DNA of 64,000 nt from assembly GCA_004193545.1 (NCBI GenBank), contig RPGO01000030.1:1-64000 (forward strand), given 5' to 3'. Origin of the DNA: Candidatus Argoarchaeum ethanivorans. GTDB taxonomy: Archaea > Halobacteriota > Methanosarcinia > Methanosarcinales > EX4572-44. Both the position numbers and the translations under genes were made by a program. Position 1 is the stretch's first letter; each line of letters starts with the position of its first letter. The notes under the pieces are model-generated. The model was not told the DNA's origin and searched no databases. It was given only the letters and a program-made list of their open reading frames with translations. Of this stretch, positions 25,846 to 36,500 are shown one piece after another.

Positions 25846-27272
25846 ATGAAAGAATATCGTTCATACGAAGATTTGCCTAAGATTAAGCTGCCTCATGGAC
25901 AGGACGTGTATATCAGCGATAGCACGATCCGTGACGGCTCTCAAATGGCAGGAATCGTACTTAAGAAACGCCACAAGCTGAAGATCTACGATTACCTGCA
26001 TAAAATGTGTATTGAAAAACTTGAAGCTTTTGTGTTCAATGAGCGGGATCGTGCAGCAGTGCGTGACATGCTTGATTACGGGTATGAGTGCCCCGAAGTG
26101 ACAGGTTGGGCAAGATCCAATCCAAAGGATATCGATTCTGTATTGAGTATGGAGGGAATAGAAGAAACTGGTATCCTCATGTCGGTGTCAGATTCACACA
26201 TTATTGAGAAGATGGGTCTTAAAAATAGAGAAGAAGCACAGGACAAGTATATTGAAACTTTGCAGTATGCAGTGGATCATGGACTCCGCACACGTGCTCA
26301 CATCGAGGATATTACCCGCTCAGATATCAATAATTTCGTATTCCCGCTCGTAAAAGAACTGATTGAGATAGACCCCAACTGCATTATTAGACCATGTGAC
26401 ACGCTTGGTTTTGGAATACCATTTGTGGATGTTAGCGAACCATACGGGGTACCGTATATTATCAATGGATTGAAGGAAATCGGGGTAAAGAATATTGAAT
26501 CACACATGCATGATGACTTTGGGCTCGGTGTGTCAAACACTATTTCAGCTTACTGGCATGGTGCTAACTGGACAAGTGTCACCTTCCTTGGTATCGGGGA
26601 ACGTGCTGGTAATGCCGAACTTGAGAAGATATTGCTATTTTTAAAGCAGAGGGTAGAAGGTTTTGATAAATATGACTTAAGCACTATCAGTGAATTCTCT
26701 CGTTTTATGGAGGATGAAATTGGAATTCGCATACCATGCAACAAAGCACTTGTAGGTCGAAATGTATTTGCACATGAAAGTGGAATCCATTCAGCAGGTG
26801 TTATCAAAAATCCATTCACCTATGAGCCTTATCCACCAGAGTTGATAGGAGCAACCAGGCAGCTTCTGATTGGGGACTCTTCTGGACTTGAAGTGATCCG
26901 GCATAAAGTAGAAGAGACATTGAATAAACTGATGCGTGTGACAATTACTCTTGACAAACATGACAGGCGTATAAAAGCAATCCAGAGAGAGATTCACCGA
27001 TTGTATGATACAGAGCAGCGAGTGTCCTTAAAGTAGAAGAGACATTGAATAAACTGATGCGTGTGACAATTACTCTTGACAAACATGACAGGCGTATAAA
27101 AGCAATCCAGAGAGAGATTCACCGATTGTATGATACAGAGCAGCGAGTGTCCTGCATTTCAGACGAGGAACTGCGCGGTTATGTAGAAAAATACTTCATG
27201 TTCGAATCAATGATTGAAAATAATACTTACAGCGAAGATACGGGTGATACGAGCAGCAGCATGGAAAAATGA
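25846..27272 (+). pseudogene. LeuA/homocitrate-synthase-family acyltransferase, C-terminus broken by a tandem duplication
   Basis: HMGL-like TIM-barrel enzyme that joins acetyl-CoA to a 2-oxoacid. The start ATG at 25846 has GGAGAG seven bases upstream. Catalytic motifs: STIRDGSQMAGI (~residue 25), SHMHDDFGLGVSNT, GIGERAGNAELE, and the HESGIHSAG region. Similar proteins have been assigned as (Re)-citrate or homocitrate synthases; which applies here cannot be told. A 125-bp tandem duplication (26904-27153) shifts the frame: the protein now ends SLK at 27036 with ~396 residues, and the original last ~45 residues (to 27272) are out of frame. It may still work, or the duplication may be an assembly artefact. 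Confidence 0.75.
26904..27153 (+). repeat. Perfect 125-bp tandem duplication
   Basis: 26904-27028 and 27029-27153 are identical by eye. 125 is not a multiple of three, so the downstream coding sequence is shifted and a TAG follows soon after the junction. Confidence 0.9.
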
Positions 27273-27334
27273 AAAAGTATAGATGACAATGGTATTTGTT
27301 AAAGTTGTGTTAATTTTAGAAGTGCCCTTGTATA

Positions 27335-27919
27335 CTATGTTCGCTCAAGATATTGCAGCATGTCTTCGATGTGCACGTTCTTACCAGATAGGTGTATTGC
27401 CAACACATCGTTTCCGTGACAGTCAGAACATGCGATACCACGTGGACGATGCACTGTGATTAAGTTACCATCGCACGATTCTATAGGATTTGGATAGCTA
27501 TGACACTTTCCACATCTTGCTGCACCCCCTTCCAAAGTGGGAACTTCCCCCTTTTCTCCATGGCAATCGTTACATAAAACACCACTATCTTCCATTGGAT
27601 GGGAGTTGTGGTCTATCGTATGGCAGAGCATACAGTATCGTGCCATTTCATTGTGCAGGCTATCTGCTTGAGGTACGCTGCGTTTATCTGTTAAATGGCA
27701 ATTCTCACATGAATTATACGTTGCATCTGTCTGCGAAGTGGTTGTGGAAGAAGGTATTGTAACTACTGTTGTAACTGGAGTTGGTAACGGTGTGGTTGTT
27801 TCCTTTATTGTGCTTACTGGTGTTTTATCTGTATCGGTTTGATACACAATAACTACTGTAAAGATGATAGCAATTATTACTACGATAATTCCTATTTTAA
27901 ATCCTTTGACACTATTCAT
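27335..27919 (-). CDS. Membrane-anchored pentahaem c-type cytochrome
   Basis: 194 residues. One uncleaved-looking N-terminal helix (~8-27), a Thr/Pro/Ser-rich linker (~28-65), then five CxxCH motifs: CENCH, CMLCH, CNDCH, CGKCH, CSDCH. Extra His residues (NHNSHP, HRPR, IHL) could be distal ligands. Same plan and haem spacing as the proteins at 28014 and 53351: three paralogues. Outside the membrane it could pass electrons from quinone-linked complexes to the larger cytochromes. Confidence 0.85.
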   Translation of the reverse strand: MNSVKGFKIGIIVVIIAIIFTVVIVYQTDTDKTPVSTIKETTTPLPTPVTTVVTIPSSTTTSQTDATYNSCENCHLTDKRSVPQADSLHNEMARYCMLCHTIDHNSHPMEDSGVLCNDCHGEKGEVPTLEGGAARCGKCHSYPNPIESCDGNLITVHRPRGIACSDCHGNDVLAIHLSGKNVHIEDMLQYLERT

Positions 27920-28013
27920 TGAAATTTATAACCTTTTATAATTTAATTATGTAGTTCCAACCCCATCATTTATAAATCTTGAGTTTTTGTTTTCCAGACG
28001 TGATGCTAGAATT

Positions 28014-28502
28014 CTAAGATCGTTCATGGAGGCTTTGAAGATCCTGTATATGACAAAGATCGCATGTGTAGCCTTTTTTGATATGTATATCTATGATGTT
28101 CCCAGAGCTTGGCTTCAGCGGATCATCGTAATTATGGCAGGTATCACAGATAATTTCATGACCAGGCAGGCGTTGAGGTGTGATTGCATTGTCTGTGTGG
28201 CAGTATTGACAGGTCAAGTTCACTGTTTTATCACTGGTATGCAGGTCATGTAGGTCTGCCCCATGACATGCTTTACAATAATTCCCCCCGTCTTTGTGCC
28301 TGGTGAGGTTTTCCGGTTGCTTATGACAGATATTACACTCAATTGTTTGTTCTTGTATCTCTTCGAATTCAGGTATTATTATTTGTGGGTTTGTGACATT
28401 CTTTGGTGCAAAAACGTTGGTCGTGGCTGCAATATACGCGGCACTGGCTATGAGAATTATACCTGTTATAACCATTGTTATGATGTATGGCGTATCTTTC
28501 AT
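28014..28502 (-). CDS. Membrane-anchored pentahaem c-type cytochrome
   Basis: 162 residues. The ATG at 28502 overlaps the preceding gene's stop as ATGA and is preferred over the ATG at 28532. N-terminal helix, short linker, five motifs: CNICH, CKACH, CQYCH, CDTCH, CDLCH. The pattern HKDGGNYCKACHGADLH corresponds to HKEGGKYCFKCHGSDVH in the 53351 protein, so these two are the closest pair. Translationally coupled to the small lipoprotein upstream. Confidence 0.85.
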   Translation of the reverse strand: MKDTPYIITMVITGIILIASAAYIAATTNVFAPKNVTNPQIIIPEFEEIQEQTIECNICHKQPENLTRHKDGGNYCKACHGADLHDLHTSDKTVNLTCQYCHTDNAITPQRLPGHEIICDTCHNYDDPLKPSSGNIIDIHIKKGYTCDLCHIQDLQSLHERS

Positions 28503-28906
28503 TGCCACTTTAGTGGTGTGCTTTTTTTGCAAAGAGGGTTGCCCATTTCATCAGTTACCTTTACAATCACATCGACTGTGTCTCCAGTATTTGGTATTGT
28601 TCTAAGGTCTGTTGTTATCTCGTATTCGCCCTCACCTATGTAGCTGCTGTATCGTAAGTAGCCGATTTCTCGCTTGTCTTTTATGATTCTAAGAGTTACA
28701 CATGGAAATGGTGGTGACATGTCGCGATATTCTTCTAACCTGTTTACACTGTCTACTTCCGCCAGTAATTGTGTGATTTGTGGTTTCCCGTCCGTTTCTG
28801 TGATTGTTATTTTGGTTATTATGACTGGTTTATCCTTATCAACACAACCAGACGCAAAGACAAGCACCATGAATAATATAACAACAATGATCGATCTCAT
28901 AATCAA
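28499..28906 (-). CDS. Small lipoprotein
   Basis: 135 residues with a lipoprotein signal peptide (helix then FASGC at ~residue 21), followed by a beta-rich domain of unknown family (YEITTDLRTIPNTGDTVDVI). Coupled by ATGA to the pentahaem cytochrome, so probably its outer-surface partner. An ATG two codons in (28900) is an equally good start. Confidence 0.6.
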   Translation of the reverse strand: MIMRSIIVVILFMVLVFASGCVDKDKPVIITKITITETDGKPQITQLLAEVDSVNRLEEYRDMSPPFPCVTLRIIKDKREIGYLRYSSYIGEGEYEITTDLRTIPNTGDTVDVIVKVTDEMGNPLCKKSTPLKWQ

Positions 28907-28995
28907 AACATAATATTTAATACAATATAAGCTTTTGTAAATTATGAATTCAAACTGAAAAGATTAATAAATAAGTTAAAACAGATGTTGATTTA

Positions 28996-29439
28996 ATGAT
29001 AAAGAATTTTTTGATTGCAACCACAGCAAGTGTTGTTGCTGGAGGTATTATCTATAGCCTGGTTGTTTTACTTGTTAATTATTTTGCGCCAATTGTTGCT
29101 GTAATCGCCGGGTTTGTTAGTGGAATAGGGCTTGTGGTTTTGAGCAGATGCAATAAAGAGAATAACAAGGATATTTCAGCAGTTGGTCTATGCTATTTTG
29201 GAGTGGTTGCTGTAATGTCGCTTTTTACTGGATATCTGCTTATTTACTATTTTAAACCAGTGATTATTCATGGTATTATGTGTCATCCAAAAAACTTCAT
29301 CGCATTTCCACAGTTTATTGTAAACACGCTTAAAATCCCAGATATTTTAAGCACAATATTCGGGGGCATTGCAGCATCAGCACTATCACATAAAATAAGA
29401 GCGATTTATGAATATTTTCGCCGTTCTTCGCCTGTATGA
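28996..29439 (+). CDS. Integral membrane protein
   Basis: 147 residues with four hydrophobic segments (~5-30, 33-50, 66-88, 110-130); no family recognised. It points against the surrounding cytochrome genes, and its last 34 bases overlap the end of the tetrahaem cytochrome gene. A TATA-like AATAAATAAG lies ~25 bases before the ATG, so the leader would be very short. Confidence 0.55.
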   Translation: MIKNFLIATTASVVAGGIIYSLVVLLVNYFAPIVAVIAGFVSGIGLVVLSRCNKENNKDISAVGLCYFGVVAVMSLFTGYLLIYYFKPVIIHGIMCHPKNFIAFPQFIVNTLKIPDILSTIFGGIAASALSHKIRAIYEYFRRSSPV

Positions 29440-30173
29440 TTGGACCTGCTTTGGGCGATTGTTATATCTATCGGGACAGTTGAGTGACAACTAATACATG
29501 CCAGATAGCTCTTTGAAGTATAATCACCTGCAAGATTTCCTGGAGTATGGTTGAATGGTTCACCTGCCACAAATCCGGTTGGCTCATTGACCAGACTTAG
29601 ATAGAATGCATTATGAAGATTGCCTGATTCATTCAAAACATTTCCAGCATCAACTGTTGGCAATGTGTCGAATAACTGAGGATCATTGAACGTATAATTT
29701 CTATTTCCATGGCACCAGTCATCATCGCAAGTTCTTACGATAAGTGCATGACTGTGTTTATCTGCCAGTGATGAATTGTGGCAGAGGTGGCAGATTTCAT
29801 TTCCATCGATTTCATTGCTGCCATCTGCATCTAACTTTTCCAATCTTGATTCTGTGTCATTGATCCACGAACTTCCATTCCATGTCCAGATCTTATCTTC
29901 TACTGTGTCAATGGTGCCACCTGATGGATGGTAATCAATACCGCCAATTGCAAGATACGTGGTGTAATTGGTGTTGTTTGCAGCTCTGATGTGTGCATCT
30001 CCTGCTGCTGATGTAGCCCACACCTCACCGTATTCTTCTTCATGGCATTTTTGACAGTTTATCTGATTATAAAAGACGTGCTGCCCACTAAACATTGAAA
30101 ATATGTCAGGCACCACAAACATTGTAAGCGATATTAAGGCAAGCAGTAATAATATAATATTACTACGTTTCAT
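29406..30173 (-). CDS. Small surface multihaem cytochrome (SMFxGQH family)
   Basis: 255 residues. N-terminal helix (~4-24) continuing into FSMFSGQHVFYNQ, a motif also present at 49267. Three CxxCH (CQKCH, CHLCH, CISCH) and one CX4CH (CDDDWCH), thus up to four haems. Contains an EF-hand-like DADGSNEIDGNE run, a possible Ca site. Many Asn-X-Thr/Ser sequons suggest glycosylation outside the cell. Small tetrahaem archaeal cytochromes can polymerise into extracellular nanowires; whether this is one is inference. It overlaps the preceding gene by 11 bases. Confidence 0.8.
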   Translation of the reverse strand: MKRSNIILLLLALISLTMFVVPDIFSMFSGQHVFYNQINCQKCHEEEYGEVWATSAAGDAHIRAANNTNYTTYLAIGGIDYHPSGGTIDTVEDKIWTWNGSSWINDTESRLEKLDADGSNEIDGNEICHLCHNSSLADKHSHALIVRTCDDDWCHGNRNYTFNDPQLFDTLPTVDAGNVLNESGNLHNAFYLSLVNEPTGFVAGEPFNHTPGNLAGDYTSKSYLACISCHSTVPIDITIAQSRSNHTGEERRKYS

Positions 30174-30579
30174 TGAAGAACTCCATGCTATTATTATATA
30201 ATTGAGAATCTGATTTGCCTATTATGTAATGTGCAGACTGGTTTAATCCACTTATACCAGTATAGAGTGTAATATCACCAGTTGTTTCATTATAATTTGA
30301 GTGACAATTGGTACAATAAATCTTCTTGGTAAGATTGTGTACCATATTAACCTGTGGAGTTGTGTTTGGATTGTATCCATGACATAAACAATTCACATCA
30401 CTATGCACACCAGCACTAACATTTGTTACTGATGCGGGATGGCACTTGTTGCAAAACTTCCATGGGTCAGTCTCATTTTTATAGCTGTATAATTCATGGC
30501 TGTTGGAAAACATCGCACCGGCTATGCCTATAATTAACATGACCACAATTACAGCTATAATTACTTTTTTTAACCTCAT
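30163..30579 (-). CDS. Small multihaem cytochrome with an unusual CXCH site
   Basis: 138 residues. N-terminal helix (~5-24), AMFSNSHELYSYK, then CNKCH, a shortened CLCH (in DVNCLCHGY) and CTNCH. The layout (CNKCH...VHSDVNCLCHGYNP...VHN) looks like a NrfH/NapC-type or 'HSDV-C' cytochrome whose middle site lost one residue. Lies six bases after the giant cytochrome gene and overlaps the next one, so all three are one operon. Confidence 0.75.
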   Translation of the reverse strand: MRLKKVIIAVIVVMLIIGIAGAMFSNSHELYSYKNETDPWKFCNKCHPASVTNVSAGVHSDVNCLCHGYNPNTTPQVNMVHNLTKKIYCTNCHSNYNETTGDITLYTGISGLNQSAHYIIGKSDSQLYNNSMEFFNET

Positions 30580-30585
30580 GGTTTT

Positions 30586-33500
30586 TCAATACCAGCTCTG
30601 GATTGTTTTATTGCCTTTGTCCGGATATTCATGGCACCATCTGCATTCATGCTCGGCGCTTGAGTTGAAGTTTGACTTTGCATTTTCATAAGTTGTTGCA
30701 TCATGGCAGGTTGTGCAGTTTGCAATCTCAAGTACGCATGTTCCTCCAACCATGTAAGTTAGCGGGTTACCTGTCACATTATGCCGATCGCTCTCGTTGA
30801 TTAAGTCTAACTGATATGAATGGCAGCACTCGCACCATTTCCATGTGTACTCCTCGAGTGGATGCCAGTTAACAGGCTGATCAGTATGGATATGACATTC
30901 TGTACAGTTTACAGTTGCATGCACGCCATAATTAAACATCGTCTCATTCACATAATATTTACTTGCAGTAGAATCATCCAGCCCGAAATGACAGTTGTCG
31001 CAGTCCTGCTCCCATGATATGGTTGGGATGGTCAGGTTCTGGTCGTGCATCCGTCCTGTGTTGTGGCACTCTGTAATGGTGCAAGATTCTGTTCTGGTTG
31101 CATGCGGAATGTTCTCGGTGTAATTCTGCGAACCAGCACGCTCAAATATCTCGATGAACTCGTTTGTGGAGTTCCTGTGGCACCATGTGCAATCTGACAG
31201 GTTGCTTGCTGTTGCGATGTCAGGACGGCTTCGAGGATAGTGCGATGCCTCTGATAGATTCTGGCGATATGAAGACTGTCCAGCGAGTCCTTCGAACCCA
31301 GAAACTTTCATGGTGGTGAGGTTGTGGCAGCCGTAGCCACAGGACTCTGAGTTCGTCTCCGCGGTGGTGCGCGCAGAGATGTTGATGCCGCTTTTGAAGT
31401 GGTTGTAGACAGCGGTTGCATTACTTACGTTTTGGTATGCATAGGTTCCATTATGACATTCATAACAGAGATACGCATCATTGTTGAAGGTGCCTCTGTG
31501 CCCCTCTTCTGGACACGCTCCCTCTGGTACATGGCAGCCCCAGCACTTGGAGTTGTTCGCGTCACCCACCGTTATTGCAACCGAAGTCATGTTGTCATTC
31601 ACATTTGCATGCACTCCAAAATTCACTGCTGTGACATTAATTTTATACTTCAAGCCCTGCTGATCAGCTCCGTATGTTGCATGGCAGTTGGTGCAGTTCG
31701 CATCAGTTAGTACCCGTTCTAATGTGCCACTGTGGAGCCTACCTACACCATGACATTCATCACACGTCTGGATCTGATAGTGGTTGACCTTTTTCATGGA
31801 TTGCTGCTCTACAAATACAGTCGATAGATTGTCATGACAGTAACCGCAATAAGCTCCCGGGTCATTTTCGATATATGTAGTGACAATATCTGTTCGATTG
31901 TCGCCGTAATGGGATATTAGTGAGAAGTTCGTGAAGTAAGGATCTGTCTCGTTTTCATCGAATGTGTAGCGCATCTCTGACTGGTTGTGGCAGCCCATGC
32001 ATGAGTCTAAATCTGTGGGGCGTGTCCAGTATGCCTCTATGCAGGTTCCACTCTTGAAGTGATTGTGCACTTCGGGTGCATCGCTCACATTACTGAATAA
32101 CGTGGTGTTGTCTTTGTTGTGGCAGTCGTAACAGTTGTAGGCAGGCTCTAGCCGGTTGCTGTGCTCATCCATGCCAACACCTTCTGGGAAATGACAGACC
32201 CAGCACGACTTGTTGATGTCGCCATCGACACTCGCATTGTTCATCCCGGCGTGGATCGCACCCATATATGCAATCTCATCAATCCTGCGCCTTTCTGCAC
32301 TACCGTTACTGCCATGACACCTGAGGCAGTCAGGATCACCAACGATGCTCACCGCGTTTATGTTGTGGAAGTCAACAGGTGTCTGGTTGTGGCTATGGCA
32401 GAAGCAGCAGCCATCCTCAGGATTTGCTTCGTCTGTGAAGTTGCCGTGCTTGTTTGCGGTTGCATTGCCATAGAGAGTTGCGTTGGCTCTTGCGCTTGTT
32501 GTATTATCGTGGCAGTACCCACATTTCGTTGTTGGAGTAAGAAGACTACTCGTTGTACCGTAATGTGAGACACCTGAGAAAATCGTGTGTCCAAGTTCCT
32601 TGTAAGCGGTATCATTGTTATCGGAATTAAAGCTGTTGTTGTGACAGTCCACGCACCGACCATTGTCGCTGTGTTGGTTCGTTTTGACATATGTCGAGTT
32701 TGGATAATGGTCACTTATCAGAGGAGGCAGCCTGTTCAGACCGAGAGCAGGATCGCTTGCACTCTCCCATGTATGCCCATCACCTGTTGCTCCACTCCAT
32801 GCCTCGCTTCGTGCATGGCAGTCCTCGCAGGTGTACGGCAGCTCATCAACTGTTATGATCCCATCCTCATTCCGATCAGTGATCCCGTTTCGATCACCCA
32901 TGCCTTCTGGAATCGTACCGTCGCTCTGATGACAGCCCCAGCATGGGTTTGACCTGTTATCCATCCCATACGTCTCGTGGACGAGGGTGTTGTTCAAGAT
33001 GTTTCCATGAATTCCCATCTTGATTGCAGTGGCATTTACAAGCGACTGGACTCCGTACTTGCTATTCACATCATGGCATAAGGTGCAGTTGGGACCTCCG
33101 CCAGCGTAGATTGATTCGTTGTGGAAGTGTGTAAGTGTGCTCTCTTCAACACTACCGACCCAATCAGGTCTGACATGGCAGTAGGTGTAGCACGTAGAGA
33201 CATTTGTTGTGTCAGCGCCGTACATATTATCGGCGATGTACGTGGCATTGCCCCAGATCGAACCGTTGGTCGAGTCGCAGTGGCAGTATAAGCAGTCTGT
33301 GGTGTTGAATAGTGGATTATCAATTCCAAATGCCAGCCCCTGTGTTTTATTCAGCCCATAGTGCGAGACGTCGCCCATCGTTGATCTGCCTGTATAGGTA
33401 ATAAAACTTTTAGATGGAGTATACTTCCAGACCTTGAGTTCGCCTATGGAACTGTTTGGGAGAACGCTCGGAGCATGGCAGTCGTCACATGAGCCGCCAA

Positions 33501-36500
33501 TTCCGACACTGGTCTGGATGAGTATCGATTCAGCGCCTTTTGTGGTCGGACCATGGTTATCGATCGCGGCAACAAGCCCCTGCGTGTGCGGCGGCTGACC
33601 ATCGTAAGGTCCATGGCACTTTGCACATTTGTATGGATTCAGTGCCCGATCCGGATGGAAATATGGACTTGGCGGTGTTCCGTTGGTGCAGTGACATGCC
33701 CAGCAGATCGCATTGTCTCCGGTGATATTTACGATCTGTGGGGCGGTGTACCCGCGATATTCGAGCCATTCAGTGAAGTTTTTGTCAGTTCCCTGGAGAT
33801 CGCTGCCTGTTCTAAACGCACCGCTCAGATTGGTGTGCATCGCAAGTTTTACCGCGGTCAGGTTCACGATCGGACGGATCGGGTCGGTGTTGTACGCGGA
33901 CGCGTTGTTGTCGTGGCACTCGAGGCAACCCGCACCGCCAGCGGGGGTGTAGTTGACGAATGGCTGGCGGTAGTTGAAGCTGTTTGGGAGTTTAAATCCA
34001 TGACACCCGCCACAGGATGGATTATCAAGACCGCCAGCCTGATTCATCGTTGAATTCGACCAGTTCGCATGATCCAGTATCGTTTGATTTACCCAATCGC
34101 CATCATTATCCGCCCCGCTTGGAAGTGTGAGATTCGTGATGTAGGTATATTTTATCGGTGGGCGTGTCGTTGCCGGATAATCAGAACCATGCGGATTGTG
34201 ACAGGAGTAACAATGATAGTTGGGATGACCGGTCCATCCTGCCTGTCCGCCTTGTGGAGAGTGAATATTCTGTAACATTGGAGTTCCAGTACTACCAAAA
34301 CCCGTCCCCCAATGATAATACTCATCCCGAAAGTTCGTTTGATTCGTGTAATTCTGAAGATGCGAATTAGTCTCGCCCGACATCTTCGCGACGAGTTTCT
34401 CCTCAAGATGACACACAAAGCAGAGTGCATAGTTGGCTGAGTTATAGTTACCTTCTGTGTTAGTCCTGTAATACCTCAGCAAATCAGAATCATACTCCGT
34501 CCCATGATTGTCATGGCATGCCTTGCATGAAAGTTTTCCATCCCCGAGTGGATGATGTGTCGTCTGGTTGAACTCAGTCTCCTGAACAAGCCGTTCCTGT
34601 GTCGCACTCGCGCCGTGGCAGTTAAGACCACCAGTTTTGCCAGTGTAGCATAACTGCGGGCTCTGATTGTACAACAGATCCTTTCCGCTCTCGTTTCCGT
34701 GTGGAATCGCAATGGAATCGTTCTCGTTATGGCAGTCGATGCATTGTCCGGGCGTGTATGGCTCATCGAGGCTATTAAATACCTGTGAGGTGTAGTTCGT
34801 CCAGTGTAGTGTGTCCTTGAACTTGAGCTTATCCAGATGGCAGTAGTAGCACTTGCCGTTCGGTGTGTAGCCTGTGTCAACGAGAATTGTAACCCCGGGT
34901 CCTGTAATCTCGGTCGTGATGTTCCGATATGTGATATTCTTACCCTGTATCTTGTCCCATCTGTTGATTGCAGTGCAGTTCATCGGCTGATAAGTGGTTT
35001 TTCCAGTCACGTTCTCCTTGTACTCGATTATCGGAAGCCAGTTATCGCCTGATGCAGGGGGCCCATAGTAATCGAAATCATTGCTGCTCAACCTGCCGTG
35101 GTTTGAAAGTGGTATCTCATTTTCACCCCAGACCGTCACATTCCCGATATCAGAAAACTCGCCGTACCTGACCGTGAGATTCGCCCAGACAAACTCTATA
35201 TGGTAGTTGTCCCAGCAGAGCACATCGATCCTCCACATCAATGTCAGATTTGAAGTATCCTCATAGCCTACCTCTGTCTTGTTAAATACCGTGTCAAGTG
35301 TTGCGAGTCTGGTGTCGTTTGTAAGGTAGAAGGTGTAATTCGCTGTCACCGACTCGTTGTTTACAATCACACAATAGTTTGAGTCGTTGAGGCGGATGTC
35401 GAACTCTGACGAATTGCGTGTGAGATCGTTTCCGATGATCGTTGCGTTCGTTGAGTGCTCTTCAAGGAGGATGCCTGTAATCGTATAGTTTGTGATGTTG
35501 TTTGCGGTTAAGTTGTGATCCCTTGATTCTGTCAGGAATATCCCTCTCAGTGTTGCATCGATTGTGTTATTCGTGAGGTTTCCCTGGTTTGACTCTGACA
35601 TATAAATCCCGTCCTCACCTCTTATCGTGGTGTTCAGAATTTTGGTATAGTTTGATCCTGAACAGTACACACATGTGTTGTTTGCAGTGAGGTTGGAATC
35701 TGTGAGAGTAATATAATCGGACGTAGATAAATATGCGCTGTGTGATGATGTTGAGGTGATCGTTGTGTTTGTGAGATTGGTGTAATGTGCACCGATGGTG
35801 TATAGTCCATACCGATCTACAGATGAGATCATTGTGTTGGTAATTGTGGTGTAATCTGATGAGGATAGGTACATTGCATTAGAGGTTGTGGCTGCGAAAC
35901 TGCTGTCTGTTATGTTGTTGTGATCCGAATCCTCTTCGAAATGCGCTCCATACAGGTTGCTTGGACTTATCGTATCGAGATCAATGATGCTGTTCTCAGA
36001 TGAGCCGTATAGCCAGATGCCATTGCAGTTATTCGATATGGCGTTGTTTGTCAGGTTATTGTTACTTGAATTCCGTAAAAATATGCCATAACCGGATTTG
36101 ATATTATTCGAAAATTCGCTGTTTCTTATGGTGAGGTTGGTGCAATCGATGAGCGTGATCTTTCCGACATTGCTCACATTGGATGCAAAGAGATACTTAT
36201 TTTCGATGATGTTATCGCCCAGTTCGGTGATCTTGTCGTGCTCATCGTAATAGTAGTTTATTTGTTCGCCGTTTGCTGTGTTGTTTCGCCAGATGTGATT
36301 ATAAAAAGAATTCCTAACATAAGAGACTTTCAGTGCATAATGCCCGCTGAGTGATGATATGGTGTTGTTACTTAAATAATTATAATTTGTATACGCCCCA
36401 ATACCTGTGTTGTTGTTCGATAGTATGGTGTTGTTGGCAATAGTGTTTTGCGTGCTTAGAGAGCTATAATAATATGTACCTATGCAGATGCCGCCATCGC

